A stretch of DNA of 64,000 bases from Caldalkalibacillus mannanilyticus JCM 10596 (GCF_000615945.1 NZ_BAMO01000002.1:124001-188000), one strand, 5' to 3'. Counted from the stretch's first letter, positions 7,620-18,087 are shown. The notes: generated by a model from the sequence alone, not told the origin. Numbers and translations: made by a program.

Positions 7620-8282
7620 ATGGATTTCAAAACAGAATTTAAACCCTTTACGGTTCAGCCTCATGAGATTGAAGAACTAAGCTTTAATATTATTACGGAG
7701 GAATTTGGAGAGCATGATTTTACTCCTGAACAATATAAAGTGGTTCAACGTGTCATTCACGCTTCCGCTGATTTTGAATTTGGACGTAATATGCTTTTTC
7801 ATCCCAAAGCGATTGAGGCAGGAATTGCAGCTATCCAAAGCGGTAAGATTGTCGTAGCCGATGTTCAAATGGTACAGGTGGGAATCAGTAAGCCTCGAAT
7901 TGAAAAGTTTGGTGGAGAGATTAAAGTGTATATTTCCGATCCCGATGTAATGGAGGAAGCGAAGAGGCTGAATACCACCAGAGCGATTATCTCGACAAGA
8001 AAAGCGGTTCGAGAGGCTGAGGGAGGGATATTTGCCATTGGGAATGCTCCAACTGCTCTTCTGGAACTCATTCGCTTAGTGAAAGAGGGAGAAGCCAAGC
8101 CAGGTCTGGTTATTGGAATGCCTGTAGGGTTCGTATCTGCTGCCGAATCAAAGGAAGAGTTGGCAAAGCTAGATATTCCTTTTATTACGAACATTGGACG
8201 TAAAGGCGGAAGTGCGGTTACCGTAGCGGCACTAAATGCGATCTCACTGCTGGCTAATCCGGGAACCTTCTCCTATAAATAA
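7620..8282 (+). CDS. cbiC: Cobalt-precorrin-8 methylmutase
   Basis: CbiC/CobH family, 220 residues; the start ATG 7620 follows AAAGGAGGAAGAA. It moves the C11 methyl group to C12, giving cobyrinate. Family segments seen are VIHASADFEF, holding the catalytic His, DVQMVQVGISK, the glycine-rich IGNAPTALLEL and GMPVGFVSAAESK. It sits in the operon between the tandem repeats and a 136-base gap that carries hairpin copy B. Confidence 0.95.
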   Translation: MDFKTEFKPFTVQPHEIEELSFNIITEEFGEHDFTPEQYKVVQRVIHASADFEFGRNMLFHPKAIEAGIAAIQSGKIVVADVQMVQVGISKPRIEKFGGEIKVYISDPDVMEEAKRLNTTRAIISTRKAVREAEGGIFAIGNAPTALLELIRLVKEGEAKPGLVIGMPVGFVSAAESKEELAKLDIPFITNIGRKGGSAVTVAALNAISLLANPGTFSYK

Positions 8283-8323
8283 GAAGAACCAAAAGCTTCT
8301 TTATAAGTGTATGATCCATTCTA

Positions 8324-8372
8324 ATCATAAGGTGGAGTAAAAACTACATCTGTTGGAAGTCTACTTTATGAT
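8324..8372 (+). repeat. Hairpin repeat, copy B, between cbiC and cbiD
   Basis: ATCATAAGGTGGA (8324-8336) can pair with TCTACTTTATGAT (8360-8372) over 13 positions including two G-U pairs. From 8331 it matches copy A (2966) at about 38 of 41 bases, including TGGAAGTCTACTTTAT. It sits in the 136-base gap between cbiC and cbiD. A sequence CTTTATAAGTGT at 8299, just before it, also occurs at the right end of copy A. Confidence 0.6.
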
Positions 8373-8418
8373 AGAATATGGAGTAAAATACGGGTGTTAA
8401 AGGAGCGGTAGGTGTCAC

Positions 8419-9531
8419 ATGAAGGCAAAGCAAGAAAAAGATCCAAAAGAGATGCGCTCAGGCTATACCACAGGTGCTTGTGCTACGGCAGCAACAAAGG
8501 CGGCTCTTTTGGCTCTGATTACGCAGAAGAGCCAGCTGGAAGCAACGACAATGTTACCTATTGGAAAAATAGTTACGTTTAAAATGGAGAGCTGTGAATA
8601 TACGGAGGCGATGGCAACAGCGGGGACGATTAAGGATGCAGGAGATGATCCCGATGCCACTCATGGAGCCCTTATTCTGTCTACAGTAAAGTGGATTGAG
8701 GGGCAAGAGATTGAATTGGATGGAGGGGTTGGTGTTGGGCGAGTGACCAAGCCCGGTCTTCCTGTTCCTGTAGGAGAAGCGGCAATCAATCCCGTTCCTC
8801 GCAGAACCATTTTAGAAGTGGCGCAGGAGGTATTGCAAGAGTATAAGGTGGAGCGTGGAGTACAGATTGTGATTTCCGTCCCTCAAGGGGAAGAAATCGC
8901 CAAAAAAACATTAAATGAACGGTTAGGCATCATTGGTGGCATCTCGATATTAGGGACGAGAGGAATCGTGGTCCCTTTTTCTACTTCTGCTTATAAGGCG
9001 AGTATTGTACAGGCTTTACATGTAGCTCAAGCGAGCCAGTGTGATCATGTAGCGATCACGACGGGAGGCCGCAGTGAAAAATATGCCATGGAGTTATATC
9101 CTGACTTACCTGAGGAAGCCTTTATTGAGATGGGAGACTTTGTCGGTTTTACCCTGCAGCAATGCAAACGTCTAAACCTAAGAAAAGTAACCATGGTTGG
9201 AATGATGGGGAAATTTTCTAAGGTTGCCCAAGGGATTATGATGGTTCACTCGAAGAGTGCACCGATAGATTTTGGTTTCTTGGCTCAGGTAGCAAGGGAA
9301 GCAGGGGCTCCTGAAGACATGCTGGAGGAAATCAGGAATGCCAATACGGCATCACAAGTGGGAGATATGATGCTAGAAGCAGGGTATTCTGCCTTTTTTG
9401 AAAAGCTATGCACATATTGCTGTGACTCTGGATTGAAGGAAGTAAAGGGCGGATTAGAGATTGAAACAGTGATGTATACCTTGAAAGGACAACAATTGGG
9501 GAGGGCAGAACGAAATGAGGCACTCGATTAA
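8419..9531 (+). CDS. cbiD: Cobalt-precorrin-5B C1-methyltransferase
   Basis: CbiD family, 370 residues. The N-terminal signature [19 protein letters not shown] is clear, as are the segments [10 protein letters not shown] and GDFVGFTL. It methylates C1 of cobalt-precorrin-5B with S-adenosylmethionine. The best ribosome binding site (AGGAG, 8401-8405) is rather far (13 bases) from ATG 8419, but no nearer start fits. The 3' end overlaps cbiE by 17 bases. Confidence 0.95.
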   Translation: MKAKQEKDPKEMRSGYTTGACATAATKAALLALITQKSQLEATTMLPIGKIVTFKMESCEYTEAMATAGTIKDAGDDPDATHGALILSTVKWIEGQEIELDGGVGVGRVTKPGLPVPVGEAAINPVPRRTILEVAQEVLQEYKVERGVQIVISVPQGEEIAKKTLNERLGIIGGISILGTRGIVVPFSTSAYKASIVQALHVAQASQCDHVAITTGGRSEKYAMELYPDLPEEAFIEMGDFVGFTLQQCKRLNLRKVTMVGMMGKFSKVAQGIMMVHSKSAPIDFGFLAQVAREAGAPEDMLEEIRNANTASQVGDMMLEAGYSAFFEKLCTYCCDSGLKEVKGGLEIETVMYTLKGQQLGRAERNEALD

Positions 9532-10741
9532 AGTGATAGGTATTGGGGACGAAGGGAAGCAAGGGATTTTTCCCCTTTACCAAGAATGGATTGAAGAGAG
9601 TCAGGTGTTAGTGGGAGGAGAAAGACAGCTTGCTTTCTTCCCAGAGTATAAGGGAGAGAAAATCTCCATTGGAGCGGGATTGTCTGCCCTAATAGAAAAA
9701 TTAGAGAAAGAGGAGAAACCTACAGTTGTTTTAGCTTCGGGGGACCCTCTTTTTTATGGTATTGGTGGCTATCTCTCTAGTAAATTGCAGAAAACAAAAC
9801 AAATAGAGATTTACCCTTATTTTAGCTCGATCCAATTAGCCTTTGCTAGAATGGGAGAAAGCTGGCAGGATGCGTATTTAACCAGTATTCATGGAAGAAG
9901 CATTCGAGGTCTGGCTCAACGGATTGATGGACGAAAGAAGGTAGCCCTACTGACGGATGAAGAAAATAGTCCCGATGCCATTGCCAGCTATCTTCTGCAT
10001 TACGGAATGACCGAATATCGAGCCTTTGTGGCAGAAAATCTGGGAAGTGAGAAGGAACGTTGTGGCTGGTATGAGTTAGAGGAAATGCGGGAAGGGAGCT
10101 TTTCTGCTCTCAATGTAGTCATTCTCAAACAGACAGCCCCTTCCCCTCGTTGGTCTCTGGGGATCGAGGATCACGAATTTGCTCAGAGAAAGCCAGATAA
10201 GGGGCTCATTACGAAAAAAGAGGTGCGTATCCTTAGCTTAGCGGCTCTTCAGCTTACGGAAGAGAGTGTAGTCTGGGATATTGGTACGTGTACGGGCTCG
10301 ATCGCTATTGAAGCGGCAAAAATCGCTCGTCATGGACAGGTCTTTGCCATTGAAAAAAATGCGGCTGATTTAGAAAATTGCTTGCAGAACCAACAAAAAT
10401 TCAGAACCGATTTTGTGGCGATTCAAGGCAAAGCGCCAGCTGGATTAGAGAGCTTTGCAGATCCGGATGCGATCTTTTTAGGAGGGACAGGAGGAGAGAT
10501 GCGTGAGCTTTTGGCTCAGTGCTGTCGTTGTTTGAAGGAAGGTGGACGCATCGTTTTAAATGCAGTGACGATAGAAAATCTGTATCAGGCTATGCAAGCC
10601 TTTCAGGAGGAAGGCTATGAAACTTCCATTACACTTGCCCAAATCTCCAGAAGTAAGCCTATTTTAGAAATGACTCGATTTGAAGGATTAAATCCGATCT
10701 ATATCATTACAGCGAAGCGAAAGGGAGGGGAAGCAGAATGA
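9515..10741 (+). CDS. cbiET: Cobalt-precorrin-7 methyltransferase/decarboxylase, CbiE-CbiT fusion
   Basis: 408 residues. The N-terminal CbiE tetrapyrrole methylase (about 1-200; [11 protein letters not shown] and [13 protein letters not shown]) is fused to CbiT (about 215-400; [14 protein letters not shown] and [15 protein letters not shown] for SAM binding). It methylates C5 and C15 and decarboxylates the C12 acetate. The fusion is common in Bacilli (CobL-like) and is not suspected to be an error. It overlaps cbiD by 17 and cbiL by 4 bases (ATGA). Confidence 0.94.
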   Translation: MRHSIKVIGIGDEGKQGIFPLYQEWIEESQVLVGGERQLAFFPEYKGEKISIGAGLSALIEKLEKEEKPTVVLASGDPLFYGIGGYLSSKLQKTKQIEIYPYFSSIQLAFARMGESWQDAYLTSIHGRSIRGLAQRIDGRKKVALLTDEENSPDAIASYLLHYGMTEYRAFVAENLGSEKERCGWYELEEMREGSFSALNVVILKQTAPSPRWSLGIEDHEFAQRKPDKGLITKKEVRILSLAALQLTEESVVWDIGTCTGSIAIEAAKIARHGQVFAIEKNAADLENCLQNQQKFRTDFVAIQGKAPAGLESFADPDAIFLGGTGGEMRELLAQCCRCLKEGGRIVLNAVTIENLYQAMQAFQEEGYETSITLAQISRSKPILEMTRFEGLNPIYIITAKRKGGEAE

Positions 10742-11448
10742 GTGCTGTTGTTGGTACATTGTATGGGTTAGGAGTAGGGCCAGGAGATCCTGAGCTTATT
10801 ACGGTCAAGGCATTTCGCACCTTAATGCAAAGCCCGGTGATTGCCTATCCGAAGAAAAGAAAAGGGAGCAAAAGCTATGCTCATCGGATTACAGAAGTGT
10901 ACGTGAATCCTAATGAAAAAGAGATGCTGGGTCTTGTCTTTCCGATGACCAAGGATCAAGCCATTTTAGACAGGGAATGGCATAAAACGGTGGAGGAAGT
11001 ATGGAATCATTTAAGCCAAGGAAAGGACGTTGCTTTTGTCACGGAAGGTGATCCTTTGCTTTATAGTACGTTTATTCATATGATGCGTTTAATGAAGAAG
11101 CTTCATCCTGAAGTAGAGATTAAGACGGTTCCCGGAATATCTTCGATTAATGGGGCAGCTTCCAGATTAGGCATTGCCTTAGCAGATGGAGATGAGCATG
11201 TCGCCATTGTACCTGCTAGAGATGATTACCAAGCCATGAGAAAAGTGATTGAAGAAAATGATTGTGTGATTTTTATTAAGGTTGCCAAGGTGATCGATTT
11301 AATGCTACAGGTACTGCGTGACTTAGAACTGATTGACAAGGCTTCGGTAGTGACCAAGGTGACCTCAGAGGAAGAAGTCATCTGGAATGTGAATGAACTA
11401 GATGGTCTAGAGCTTGAATATCTGACATTGATGGTGGTGAGAAAGTAA
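10738..11448 (+). CDS. cbiL: Cobalt-precorrin-2 C20-methyltransferase
   Basis: CbiL/CobI family, 236 residues. The start [16 protein letters not shown] is the family signature; [11 protein letters not shown] and [15 protein letters not shown] are the second and third tetrapyrrole methylase motifs. It overlaps cbiET by four bases and its stop shares a base with the cbiF start (TAATG), so all three are translationally coupled. Confidence 0.95.
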   Translation: MSAVVGTLYGLGVGPGDPELITVKAFRTLMQSPVIAYPKKRKGSKSYAHRITEVYVNPNEKEMLGLVFPMTKDQAILDREWHKTVEEVWNHLSQGKDVAFVTEGDPLLYSTFIHMMRLMKKLHPEVEIKTVPGISSINGAASRLGIALADGDEHVAIVPARDDYQAMRKVIEENDCVIFIKVAKVIDLMLQVLRDLELIDKASVVTKVTSEEEVIWNVNELDGLELEYLTLMVVRK

Positions 11449-12226
11449 TGAAGGTATATATCGTAGGGGCAGGTCCAGGAGATCCAGACTTAATTACGGT
11501 GAAAGGGCTGAAGCTATTGCAGCAAGCGGATGTCGTCATGTATACGGACTCTCTTGTGAACGAAGAGTTAATAGCGAAGGCAAAGCCTGAAGCCGAGGTG
11601 TTGAAGAGTGCAGGGATGAGCCTTGAGGAAATGGTAGAGATCATGGTGGATCGCTTACAGCAAGGAAAAATGGTGGTTCGGGTTCATACAGGAGACCCCG
11701 CTATGTTCGGAGCGATAATGGAACAGGTCGCCTTGCTTAAAAAAGCAGGAGTAGAGTATGAAGTGGTTCCTGGCGTCAGCTCTGTATTTGCCTCCGCGGC
11801 AGCGATAGGGGCTGAATTAACCATCCCAGAGTTAACACAAACCGTTATTTTAACCCGTGCAGAGGCAGGACACCTGTCCCTGAAAGAGAAAAACTACGAG
11901 ATCTGGCTTCGCACCACTGTACGATTGCTCTTTTCCTAAGTGCCACCTTAACGAAAAAGGTCGTCAAGGAATTTATAGAGGCAGGCTGGAGTGAACAAAC
12001 GCCTGTCGCGGTGGTTCAACGAGCGACTTGGCCTGATCAGGTTATCGTCAGGACCACGTTAGAAAATCTAGATGAAGAAATGCGCAAACATGGGATTCGC
12101 TCCCATGCTATGATCTTAGCTGGATGGGCTCTAGATCCTGACATTCATGAAAAGGATGAGTATCGTTCCAAGCTTTATGATGCCTCCTTTACCCATGGTT
12201 TCCGTAAGGGTGTGAAGAATCCATGA
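11448..12226 (+). CDS. cbiF: Cobalt-precorrin-4 C11-methyltransferase (one frameshift)
   Basis: CbiF/CobM family. The first part (VYIVGAGPGDPDLITVKG; VHTGDPAMFGA; VVPGVSSVFASAAAIGAEL) is intact to about 11863. There GCAGAGGCAGG lacks one G: with GCAGAGGGCAGG the frame continues as TRAEGRTPVP and on to SATLTKKVV, QRATWPDQ and LYDASFTHGFRKG, ending at 12226 for about 259 residues, the normal family length. Without the repair the protein would stop at 11939 in unrelated sequence. It overlaps cbiG by four bases. Confidence 0.92.
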
Positions 12227-13350
12227 TCATTCAACTACAGGAAAAGGAATTAGCTCCTATTCAACAGAATGGTGCTTATGCTATTGTCGCCATTACCAAG
12301 CATGGGGTGGAATTAGCAAGGAATCTACATACCAAGTTTTCTCATGCCGATCTTTATTATATGAGTAAATTTGAGCGAGGGGATGAAGAACAGAAACAGA
12401 TCCAGCTTTTTGAAGGGAGTGTGCGCCTGCTGCTTCCTGCTCTGTTCAATGCGTATCAAGGGATTATTCTTATCATTTCGCTAGGTGCGGTTGTGCGTAT
12501 GATTGCCCCTCTTCTAAAAGATAAAAAAACAGACCCAGGAATCGTGGTTATTGATGATAAGGGAGAGAATGTGATTAGTGTTCTTTCTGGACATATTGGA
12601 GGAGCCAATGAATTAACTCGTGAAGTAGCAGCAGCTATTGGAGCTCGTCCTATTATTACTACCGCCTCTGATGTGCAGAAAACGATTCCTGTTGATCTAT
12701 TTGGCAGACGCTTTGGCTGGCAATGGGAGTCAGGAGAGAAGCTGACTCCTGTCAGTGCTTCCGTCGTCAATGAAGAGCAGGTAGCGGTGATCCAAGAGTC
12801 AGGTGAACGAGATTGGTGGATGCATGATACACCCATGCCTTCTACGATCCAGTTGTATTCGTCGATTGAAGCCGCTTTGGAAGCGAAGCCTCACGCCGCT
12901 TTAGTGGTCACGCATCGCCATTTGACGGAAGACGAATCAGCTATTTTACATAATGGTGTATTGTATCGTCCTAAGGTGATTGTTCTAGGTATTGGCTGTA
13001 ATCGGGGAACAGCGGCAGAGGAAATTGAATCTGTTATCCTAGATACACTGGATGAATTGCAGTTTTCGATCAAGAGTGTCAAAACTGTCTGCACAATTGA
13101 TTTAAAAAAGGATGAAGAGGGATTACTCGCTGTCGTTGAGAAATATAGCTGGGATTTTCAATATTATACTCCTGAAGAACTAAATGAAATGGAAATCTCT
13201 GCCCCCTCAGATACAGTTTTCAAGTTCACAGGAGCCTATGGAGTTAGTGAACCCGCAGTCAAAAGATACTTAGGACATAATCACCTTGAGCTGGTCAAAA
13301 AGAAATCAGGAAATGTGACGCTATCGATTGGTCTGTTGCAAGACTTCTAA
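12223..13350 (+). CDS. cbiG: Cobalt-precorrin-5A hydrolase
   Basis: 375 residues. The N-terminal region has AIVAITKHGVELA, the middle has ISLGAVVRMIAPLLKDKKTD and VLSGHIGGANELT, and the C-terminal CbiG_C domain starts VIVLGIGCNRGT. It opens the delta-lactone of cobalt-precorrin-5A and releases acetaldehyde. The frame is intact. It follows cbiF with an ATGA overlap and precedes cbiA by 49 bases. Confidence 0.94.
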   Translation: MIIQLQEKELAPIQQNGAYAIVAITKHGVELARNLHTKFSHADLYYMSKFERGDEEQKQIQLFEGSVRLLLPALFNAYQGIILIISLGAVVRMIAPLLKDKKTDPGIVVIDDKGENVISVLSGHIGGANELTREVAAAIGARPIITTASDVQKTIPVDLFGRRFGWQWESGEKLTPVSASVVNEEQVAVIQESGERDWWMHDTPMPSTIQLYSSIEAALEAKPHAALVVTHRHLTEDESAILHNGVLYRPKVIVLGIGCNRGTAAEEIESVILDTLDELQFSIKSVKTVCTIDLKKDEEGLLAVVEKYSWDFQYYTPEELNEMEISAPSDTVFKFTGAYGVSEPAVKRYLGHNHLELVKKKSGNVTLSIGLLQDF

Positions 13351-13399
13351 GCTACTAGTATGAATCAATAGAATTGGATAGATAAAGGGGAACGAAAGA

Positions 13400-14775
13400 A
13401 TGACGGAACGAAGATTGGTGATTGCAGGTACAGGGAGTGGAGTCGGCAAGACTACGTTGACCATTGGTTTAATGGCAGCACTGAAACAGAAGGGATACGT
13501 CGTTCAAGGCTTCAAATGTGGTCCAGACTATATTGATCCGACCTACCATACAGCGGTAACAGGGAGACGTTCTCGAAATATAGATAGCTGGATGCTAGAG
13601 CATGAGGTTGTTCAAGATATTGTGAGCAGGGCAAGTGAAGGAGCAGATATTTCGATTATTGAGGGAGTCATGGGCTTTTTTGATGGGAAAAGCCCTCTGC
13701 ATAATCAAGGGAGTACGGCTGAAATCAGTATGATTACAGATAGCCCTGTCATCTTAGTGGTGAACTGTGCAGCCATGGCTCGCAGTGCGGCGGCCATTGT
13801 CAAAGGGTTCCAGAGCTTCGCTGAGGGTCCGCGCATTGTCGGTGTGATTGCCAATCGTGTAGGCAGTGAAGGACACTATAAGCTAGTCAAAGCGGCGATT
13901 GAACAGGAGTGCGGAGTCCCTGTGGTCGGCTATCTGAAGAAAGAAGGAGAAATCGAAATTCCTGAGAGGCATTTAGGGCTTGTTCCCTCTATTGAAAGAG
14001 GCGAACTTGAACCGTTTTTTCAGCAATTAGGAGAATTAATTGGAGCCACCGTGGATCTTGAACAGATTCTGACCTTGGCTGAAACCTCTTCAATTGCTCC
14101 GAATCCCCACTCCATTTTTCAAGTAAAAACAAATCATCCTCGAATCAGAATGGCGATTGCTAGAGATGCCGCTTTTAATTTTTATTATCAGGAGAATATT
14201 GAACTCTTAGAAGCTGCAGGAGTGGAATGTGTCTATTTTTCTCCTTTAAAGGGGGAAGCCCTTCCTAATGATGTAGCCGGTCTTTATCTTGGTGGAGGCT
14301 TTCCCGAAGAATTTGCTGCTGAATTAGCTGCACAGGAGGAAGTAAAAGAGTCCATCCGTCAAGCCATTAGAGCAGGAATGCCCACCCTTGCCGAATGCGG
14401 AGGATTTATGTATCTGACTGAATCTATCGAAACTCGCCAAGGGGAAGCTTATTCAATGGTAGGAGTGGTTCCGGGACAGGTGAAAATGCAGTCTAAGCTA
14501 GCTGCCTTAGGTTATCGTGAGATTACAGGGGAGCCAGGTAACTTTTTACTAACGGGCGAAGAACAGGCGAAGGGGCATGAATTTCACTATTCTACCTTCG
14601 AAGCTGCAACGGAAATAACGCCTGCCTATCAAACCAAGGGAATGAGAGGGATGAAAAAGGAAGGATTATGCAAGACAATCTCGTTGCAGGTTATACTCAT
14701 TTTCATTTTGCCTCTTGTCCAGCTCTTGTTGAGCGCTGGATTCAAGCATGTGAGGAGTGGAAAGCTCATGCGTAA
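13400..14775 (+). CDS. cbiA: Cobyrinate a,c-diamide synthase (frameshift near the 3' end)
   Basis: CbiA/CobB family. The P-loop VIAGTGSGVGKTT is at about 5-17, followed by FKCGPDYIDP, and the glutaminase domain has GLYLGGGFPEEFA and LAECGGFMYL with the nucleophilic Cys. As sequenced, the frame runs on into cobQ. The expected C-terminus (DNLVAGYTHFHFASCPALVERWIQ and then a TAA at 14773-14775) is present one frame away, entered near 14664 where one extra T in GGATTATG would restore it. So the 956-residue CbiA-CobQ protein is probably an artefact, and cbiA (about 458 residues) normally overlaps cobQ by eight bases. Confidence 0.92.
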
Positions 14776-16270
14776 GGCACTCCCGCTCATGGTTCAAGGA
14801 ACCCATTCGGATGCGGGGAAGAGTGCCATTGTCACAGCGCTATGTCGCATCTTTGCTCAGGATGGATATCATACTGCCCCTTTTAAATCTCAGAATATGG
14901 CTTTAAATTCCTATATTACGCTGGATGGCAAGGAAATAGGAAGAGCACAAGGGGTACAAGCAGAAGCCGCAGGAGTACTGGCGACAACCGATATGAATCC
15001 GATCCTAATTAAACCGACCCGTGATCATGAATCTCAGATCGTCGTGCATGGCAAGCCGTATCAGAATATGCAGGCGAAGGCGTATCGCTCCGATTTTTTT
15101 CAGCAGGGGCTCCGCTTAATTGAAGAAGCATATACAAGGCTAGCTACCGACTATGAACGGGTGGTCATTGAAGGGGCAGGAAGTCCGGCTGAGATTAACC
15201 TGAATGACCGAGAATTGGTCAATATGAGGGTGGCGAGAATGACAGGAGCGCCAGTCATCCTTGTTGGAGACATTGAAAAGGGTGGGGTCTTTGCCAGCTT
15301 AGTTGGTACTCTCCAGCTTTTAGATCCTGAGGATCGGGAGCGAGTGATCGGAGTGGTCATTAATAAATTTCGTGGAGACGTGTCTCTTTTAGAACCAGGC
15401 TTACGCTGGTTTGAGGAGTATACTGGTAAGCCTGTTCTAGGGGTAATCCCCTATATCCCCAATCTAAATATTGACGCAGAGGATTCTGTGGTTCTTCAGC
15501 AATATACAGCCCAAGTAGATACTCGTAAAGAATTAGATATTGCTGTCATTCGTTATCCCATGATTTCTAACTTTACAGATGTTGATCCTTTTTTTACCGA
15601 GCCAGACTGTCATGTTCGTTTCATTAAGCACCCAAAAGAAGTAGGAAATCCAGACTTAATCATTCTCCCTGGAAGTAAAAACACCCTAGAAGATATGCAA
15701 TTCCTAGAGCAAAGCGGCTTAGCTAATGAGCTAAAACGCCTTTCGTCAAACACCATGATATTTGGTATCTGTGGAGGATATCAGATGCTTGGAGAACGAA
15801 TCGAAGATCCTGATCAAGTGGAGTCACCTCTCAAAGAAATCACAGGTCTTGGCTTATTGCCCATTCGCACAGTGTTAACGCAGGAGAAGAAAACGGTTCG
15901 TTCTGAAGGATGGCTGCAATGGAAAAATCAGCAGCTAAAAGTAGAAGGTTACGAGATTCATATGGGAGTAAGCCATGTTGAGCAGCAAGTTACTCCTCTT
16001 ATTGGGCTAGAAAATCATACAGATGGAGTTCAAAGTGAAGAAGGGAACCTGTTTGGGACGTATTTTCATGGGATCTTTCATAATGATCCATTCCGAATCC
16101 TTCTATTAAATGAATTGAGAGAAAAGAAAGGGCTAGCCCCCATCTTAGAACGACCTTCGTATACTCAGCTTAGAGAGGAATCCTTCGATCTGCTGGCTGG
16201 GCATGTTCGAGATCATCTCCAACTAGACTATATTAGAAGGAAAATGGAAGAGTTTAATCAACAAGCGTAG
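14768..16270 (+). CDS. cobQ: Cobyric acid synthase
   Basis: CobQ/CbiP, 500 residues from ATG 14768. It begins LPLMVQGTHSDAGKSAIVTA (P-loop-like dethiobiotin synthase fold), has FKSQNMALNSYIT and VIEGAGSPAEINL, and a C-terminal glutaminase domain with IFGICGGYQMLG carrying the nucleophile Cys and FGTYFHGIFHN carrying the His. It amidates positions b, d, e and g of adenosylcobyrinic diamide. In the given sequence it is in frame with cbiA, but its own ATG lies where the true cbiA frame ends. Confidence 0.95.
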   Translation: MRKALPLMVQGTHSDAGKSAIVTALCRIFAQDGYHTAPFKSQNMALNSYITLDGKEIGRAQGVQAEAAGVLATTDMNPILIKPTRDHESQIVVHGKPYQNMQAKAYRSDFFQQGLRLIEEAYTRLATDYERVVIEGAGSPAEINLNDRELVNMRVARMTGAPVILVGDIEKGGVFASLVGTLQLLDPEDRERVIGVVINKFRGDVSLLEPGLRWFEEYTGKPVLGVIPYIPNLNIDAEDSVVLQQYTAQVDTRKELDIAVIRYPMISNFTDVDPFFTEPDCHVRFIKHPKEVGNPDLIILPGSKNTLEDMQFLEQSGLANELKRLSSNTMIFGICGGYQMLGERIEDPDQVESPLKEITGLGLLPIRTVLTQEKKTVRSEGWLQWKNQQLKVEGYEIHMGVSHVEQQVTPLIGLENHTDGVQSEEGNLFGTYFHGIFHNDPFRILLLNELREKKGLAPILERPSYTQLREESFDLLAGHVRDHLQLDYIRRKMEEFNQQA

Positions 16271-16286
16271 GAAAAGGGGAATCGAG

Positions 16287-17345
16287 ATGCTATCACCAAA
16301 ACTAACGGAAGTCATCAAAGAAATTAAACCTATTGATCAATTGAAAAAAGAAGAGGTATCCACCTATATTGATCAATTAACCAAGCCTCAGGGGAGTTTA
16401 GGCAGACTGGAAGAGCTGGCAATCACCCTCGCTCAAATCACGTCGTCCAGCTTCCCAGTTGTTTCTCCACCGGGAGTGATTGTGTTTGCCGCTGATCATG
16501 GAATTGCCGCTGAGGGAGTATCTGCCTTTCCTCAGGAGGTAACGGCTCAAATGATCTATAATTTCCTGCAAGGAGGGGCTGCCATTAATGTTTTTGCTCG
16601 GCAAATGGGGGCTTACTTTTCTATTGTAGATGTGGGTGTAGCACAGGATTTGGAGATGGAAGGAAGTATCAATAAGAAGGTCCGCTATGGAACGGGGAAC
16701 TTTTTGCAAGAGGAGGCAATGACCAGGGAGGAAGCTTTTCAGGCATTGGAAGCAGGGATTGAATCAGCCGAACAGATGGTTGAACAGGGAGCAAAATGCT
16801 TAGTCTTCGGAGAGATGGGAATTGGCAATACGACGACAAGTAGTGCTATACTAGCAGTACTTAGCGAAAAAGAAATAGATTCGATTGTGGGTAAAGGATC
16901 GGGGATCATAGAAGAACAGCTAGCCAAAAAGCGTTCGATTATTGCCCAAGCTTTGAACAATAGGCAGCCAAATTCAGCGGATCCCATCGACATTCTAAGC
17001 AAAGTAGGAGGACTCGAAATCGCAGCAATGGCAGGTGCGATGATGGGGAGTGCTCACCGTCAAATTCCGATTCTGCTCGATGGATTTATCTGTACCGTGG
17101 CAGCACTTCTAGCCGTGAAGCTATGTCCCGAGGTCAAAGGCTATATGATTGCTGGTCACCAATCTGAGGAACCCGGTCATGCGGTCGCTTTAGATATGCT
17201 AGGCTTGACTCCTTTACTTCGTCTTAACCTGCGCTTAGGAGAGGGGAGTGGAGCGGCTCTAGCGTTTCCGCTGTTAGAATCAGCTTGTCGTATGGTCAGT
17301 GAGATGGCTACTTTTTCCTCTGCGGGGGTATCGAATAAAGAGTAG
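16287..17345 (+). CDS. cobT: Nicotinate-nucleotide-dimethylbenzimidazole phosphoribosyltransferase
   Basis: CobT family, 352 residues; ATG 16287 follows AAAGGGGAA. Markers: QGSLGRLEELA near residue 33, VFAADHGIAAEGVSAFP, FGEMGIGNTTTSSA (a family signature), and SEEPGHA near the catalytic Glu in the C-terminal third. It makes alpha-ribazole phosphate for the lower nucleotide loop. It is placed with the corrin genes, whereas the partner genes cobU, cobS and cobC lie at 50.9-52.8 kb. Confidence 0.95.
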   Translation: MLSPKLTEVIKEIKPIDQLKKEEVSTYIDQLTKPQGSLGRLEELAITLAQITSSSFPVVSPPGVIVFAADHGIAAEGVSAFPQEVTAQMIYNFLQGGAAINVFARQMGAYFSIVDVGVAQDLEMEGSINKKVRYGTGNFLQEEAMTREEAFQALEAGIESAEQMVEQGAKCLVFGEMGIGNTTTSSAILAVLSEKEIDSIVGKGSGIIEEQLAKKRSIIAQALNNRQPNSADPIDILSKVGGLEIAAMAGAMMGSAHRQIPILLDGFICTVAALLAVKLCPEVKGYMIAGHQSEEPGHAVALDMLGLTPLLRLNLRLGEGSGAALAFPLLESACRMVSEMATFSSAGVSNKE

Positions 17346-17357
17346 GAGAGATGAGTC

Positions 17358-17990
17358 ATGTCGAGATATTATCCAATGATGCTTCAACTGAAAGGAAAGC
17401 CTTGTTTAGTTGTTGGGGGAGGCATGGTAGCTACACGAAAGATTCGCTCTCTAGTTCAAGCGGGTGCTCGAATCACGGTGATTAGCCCTAAGGTGACAGC
17501 TGAGCTAGCTAGGATGATCCAAGAGGGAGGACAAATCAAATGGCTCTCTCGTACCTTCGAAGCAGGGGATACGAGTGCGTACATGTTGGTCATTGCCGCA
17601 ACCAATCATCCCGAAGTGAATCTTCAAGTGGTGGAATCCGCAGCCGAGCATCAATTGATAAATGTAATTGATCGACCTGATCTAAGTAATTTTATTGTGC
17701 CCTCTACCTTTCAGCGAGGGAAGCTTCTGATTGCTGTTTCTACTTCTGGAGCGAGCCCCGGCTTGGCACGCAAGATTAGCAGAGATCTAGCCGATCAATT
17801 TGACGAATCCTATGAGGAATATCTCCTTTTTCTTGAAGAAGCTAGAAAAAGAGTGCTGCTAGAAGTAAAGGATGTACGGCGCAAGAATCAGATCTTGAAG
17901 GAGCTGTTACACCCTCGGTTTCTAGAAATGACTCGCTTGGGGATGGTGGAGGAAAGGGAAGCTCGTTTTTTGGAGTTGTGTAGAAGCTAG
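17358..17990 (+). CDS. Precorrin-2 dehydrogenase (SirC/Met8p/CysG N-domain type)
   Basis: 210 residues. The NAD-binding start is CLVVGGGMVATRKIRSLVQA (residues about 14-33), followed by NFIVPSTFQRGKLLIAVSTS and GASPGLARKI. It oxidises precorrin-2 to sirohydrochlorin, the substrate of CbiX, and so feeds the operon. It lacks the SUMT domain of full CysG; no uroporphyrinogen methyltransferase was found in this window. It is the last gene of the riboswitch-led operon. Confidence 0.9.
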   Translation: MSRYYPMMLQLKGKPCLVVGGGMVATRKIRSLVQAGARITVISPKVTAELARMIQEGGQIKWLSRTFEAGDTSAYMLVIAATNHPEVNLQVVESAAEHQLINVIDRPDLSNFIVPSTFQRGKLLIAVSTSGASPGLARKISRDLADQFDESYEEYLLFLEEARKRVLLEVKDVRRKNQILKELLHPRFLEMTRLGMVEEREARFLELCRS

Positions 17991-18043
17991 GACTTTTGTT
18001 GAAGAAATTAAAAACAAAAAAACAAAAAAACGTTAGAGGAAAT

Positions 18044-18087
18044 AAAAAAGGAATGATACACCTTCGATGTATGATCCCTTTTTTTAT
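18044..18087. terminator. Bidirectional terminator after the cobalamin operon
   Basis: AAAAAAGG...TGATACA and TGTATGATCCCTTTTTTT form an imperfect hairpin with A and T runs on both sides, between the convergent cobalamin operon and the gene ending at 18134. Confidence 0.7.

Noticed and set aside
4095-12226. Cobalamin operon as a decaying pseudogene cluster
   Set aside because: No stop codons or large deletions other than one-base homopolymer changes; unrelated genes elsewhere show the same pattern.
13400-16270. Bifunctional CbiA-CobQ enzyme
   Set aside because: The correct CbiA end exists in another frame and cobQ has its own start; one missing base explains the fusion.
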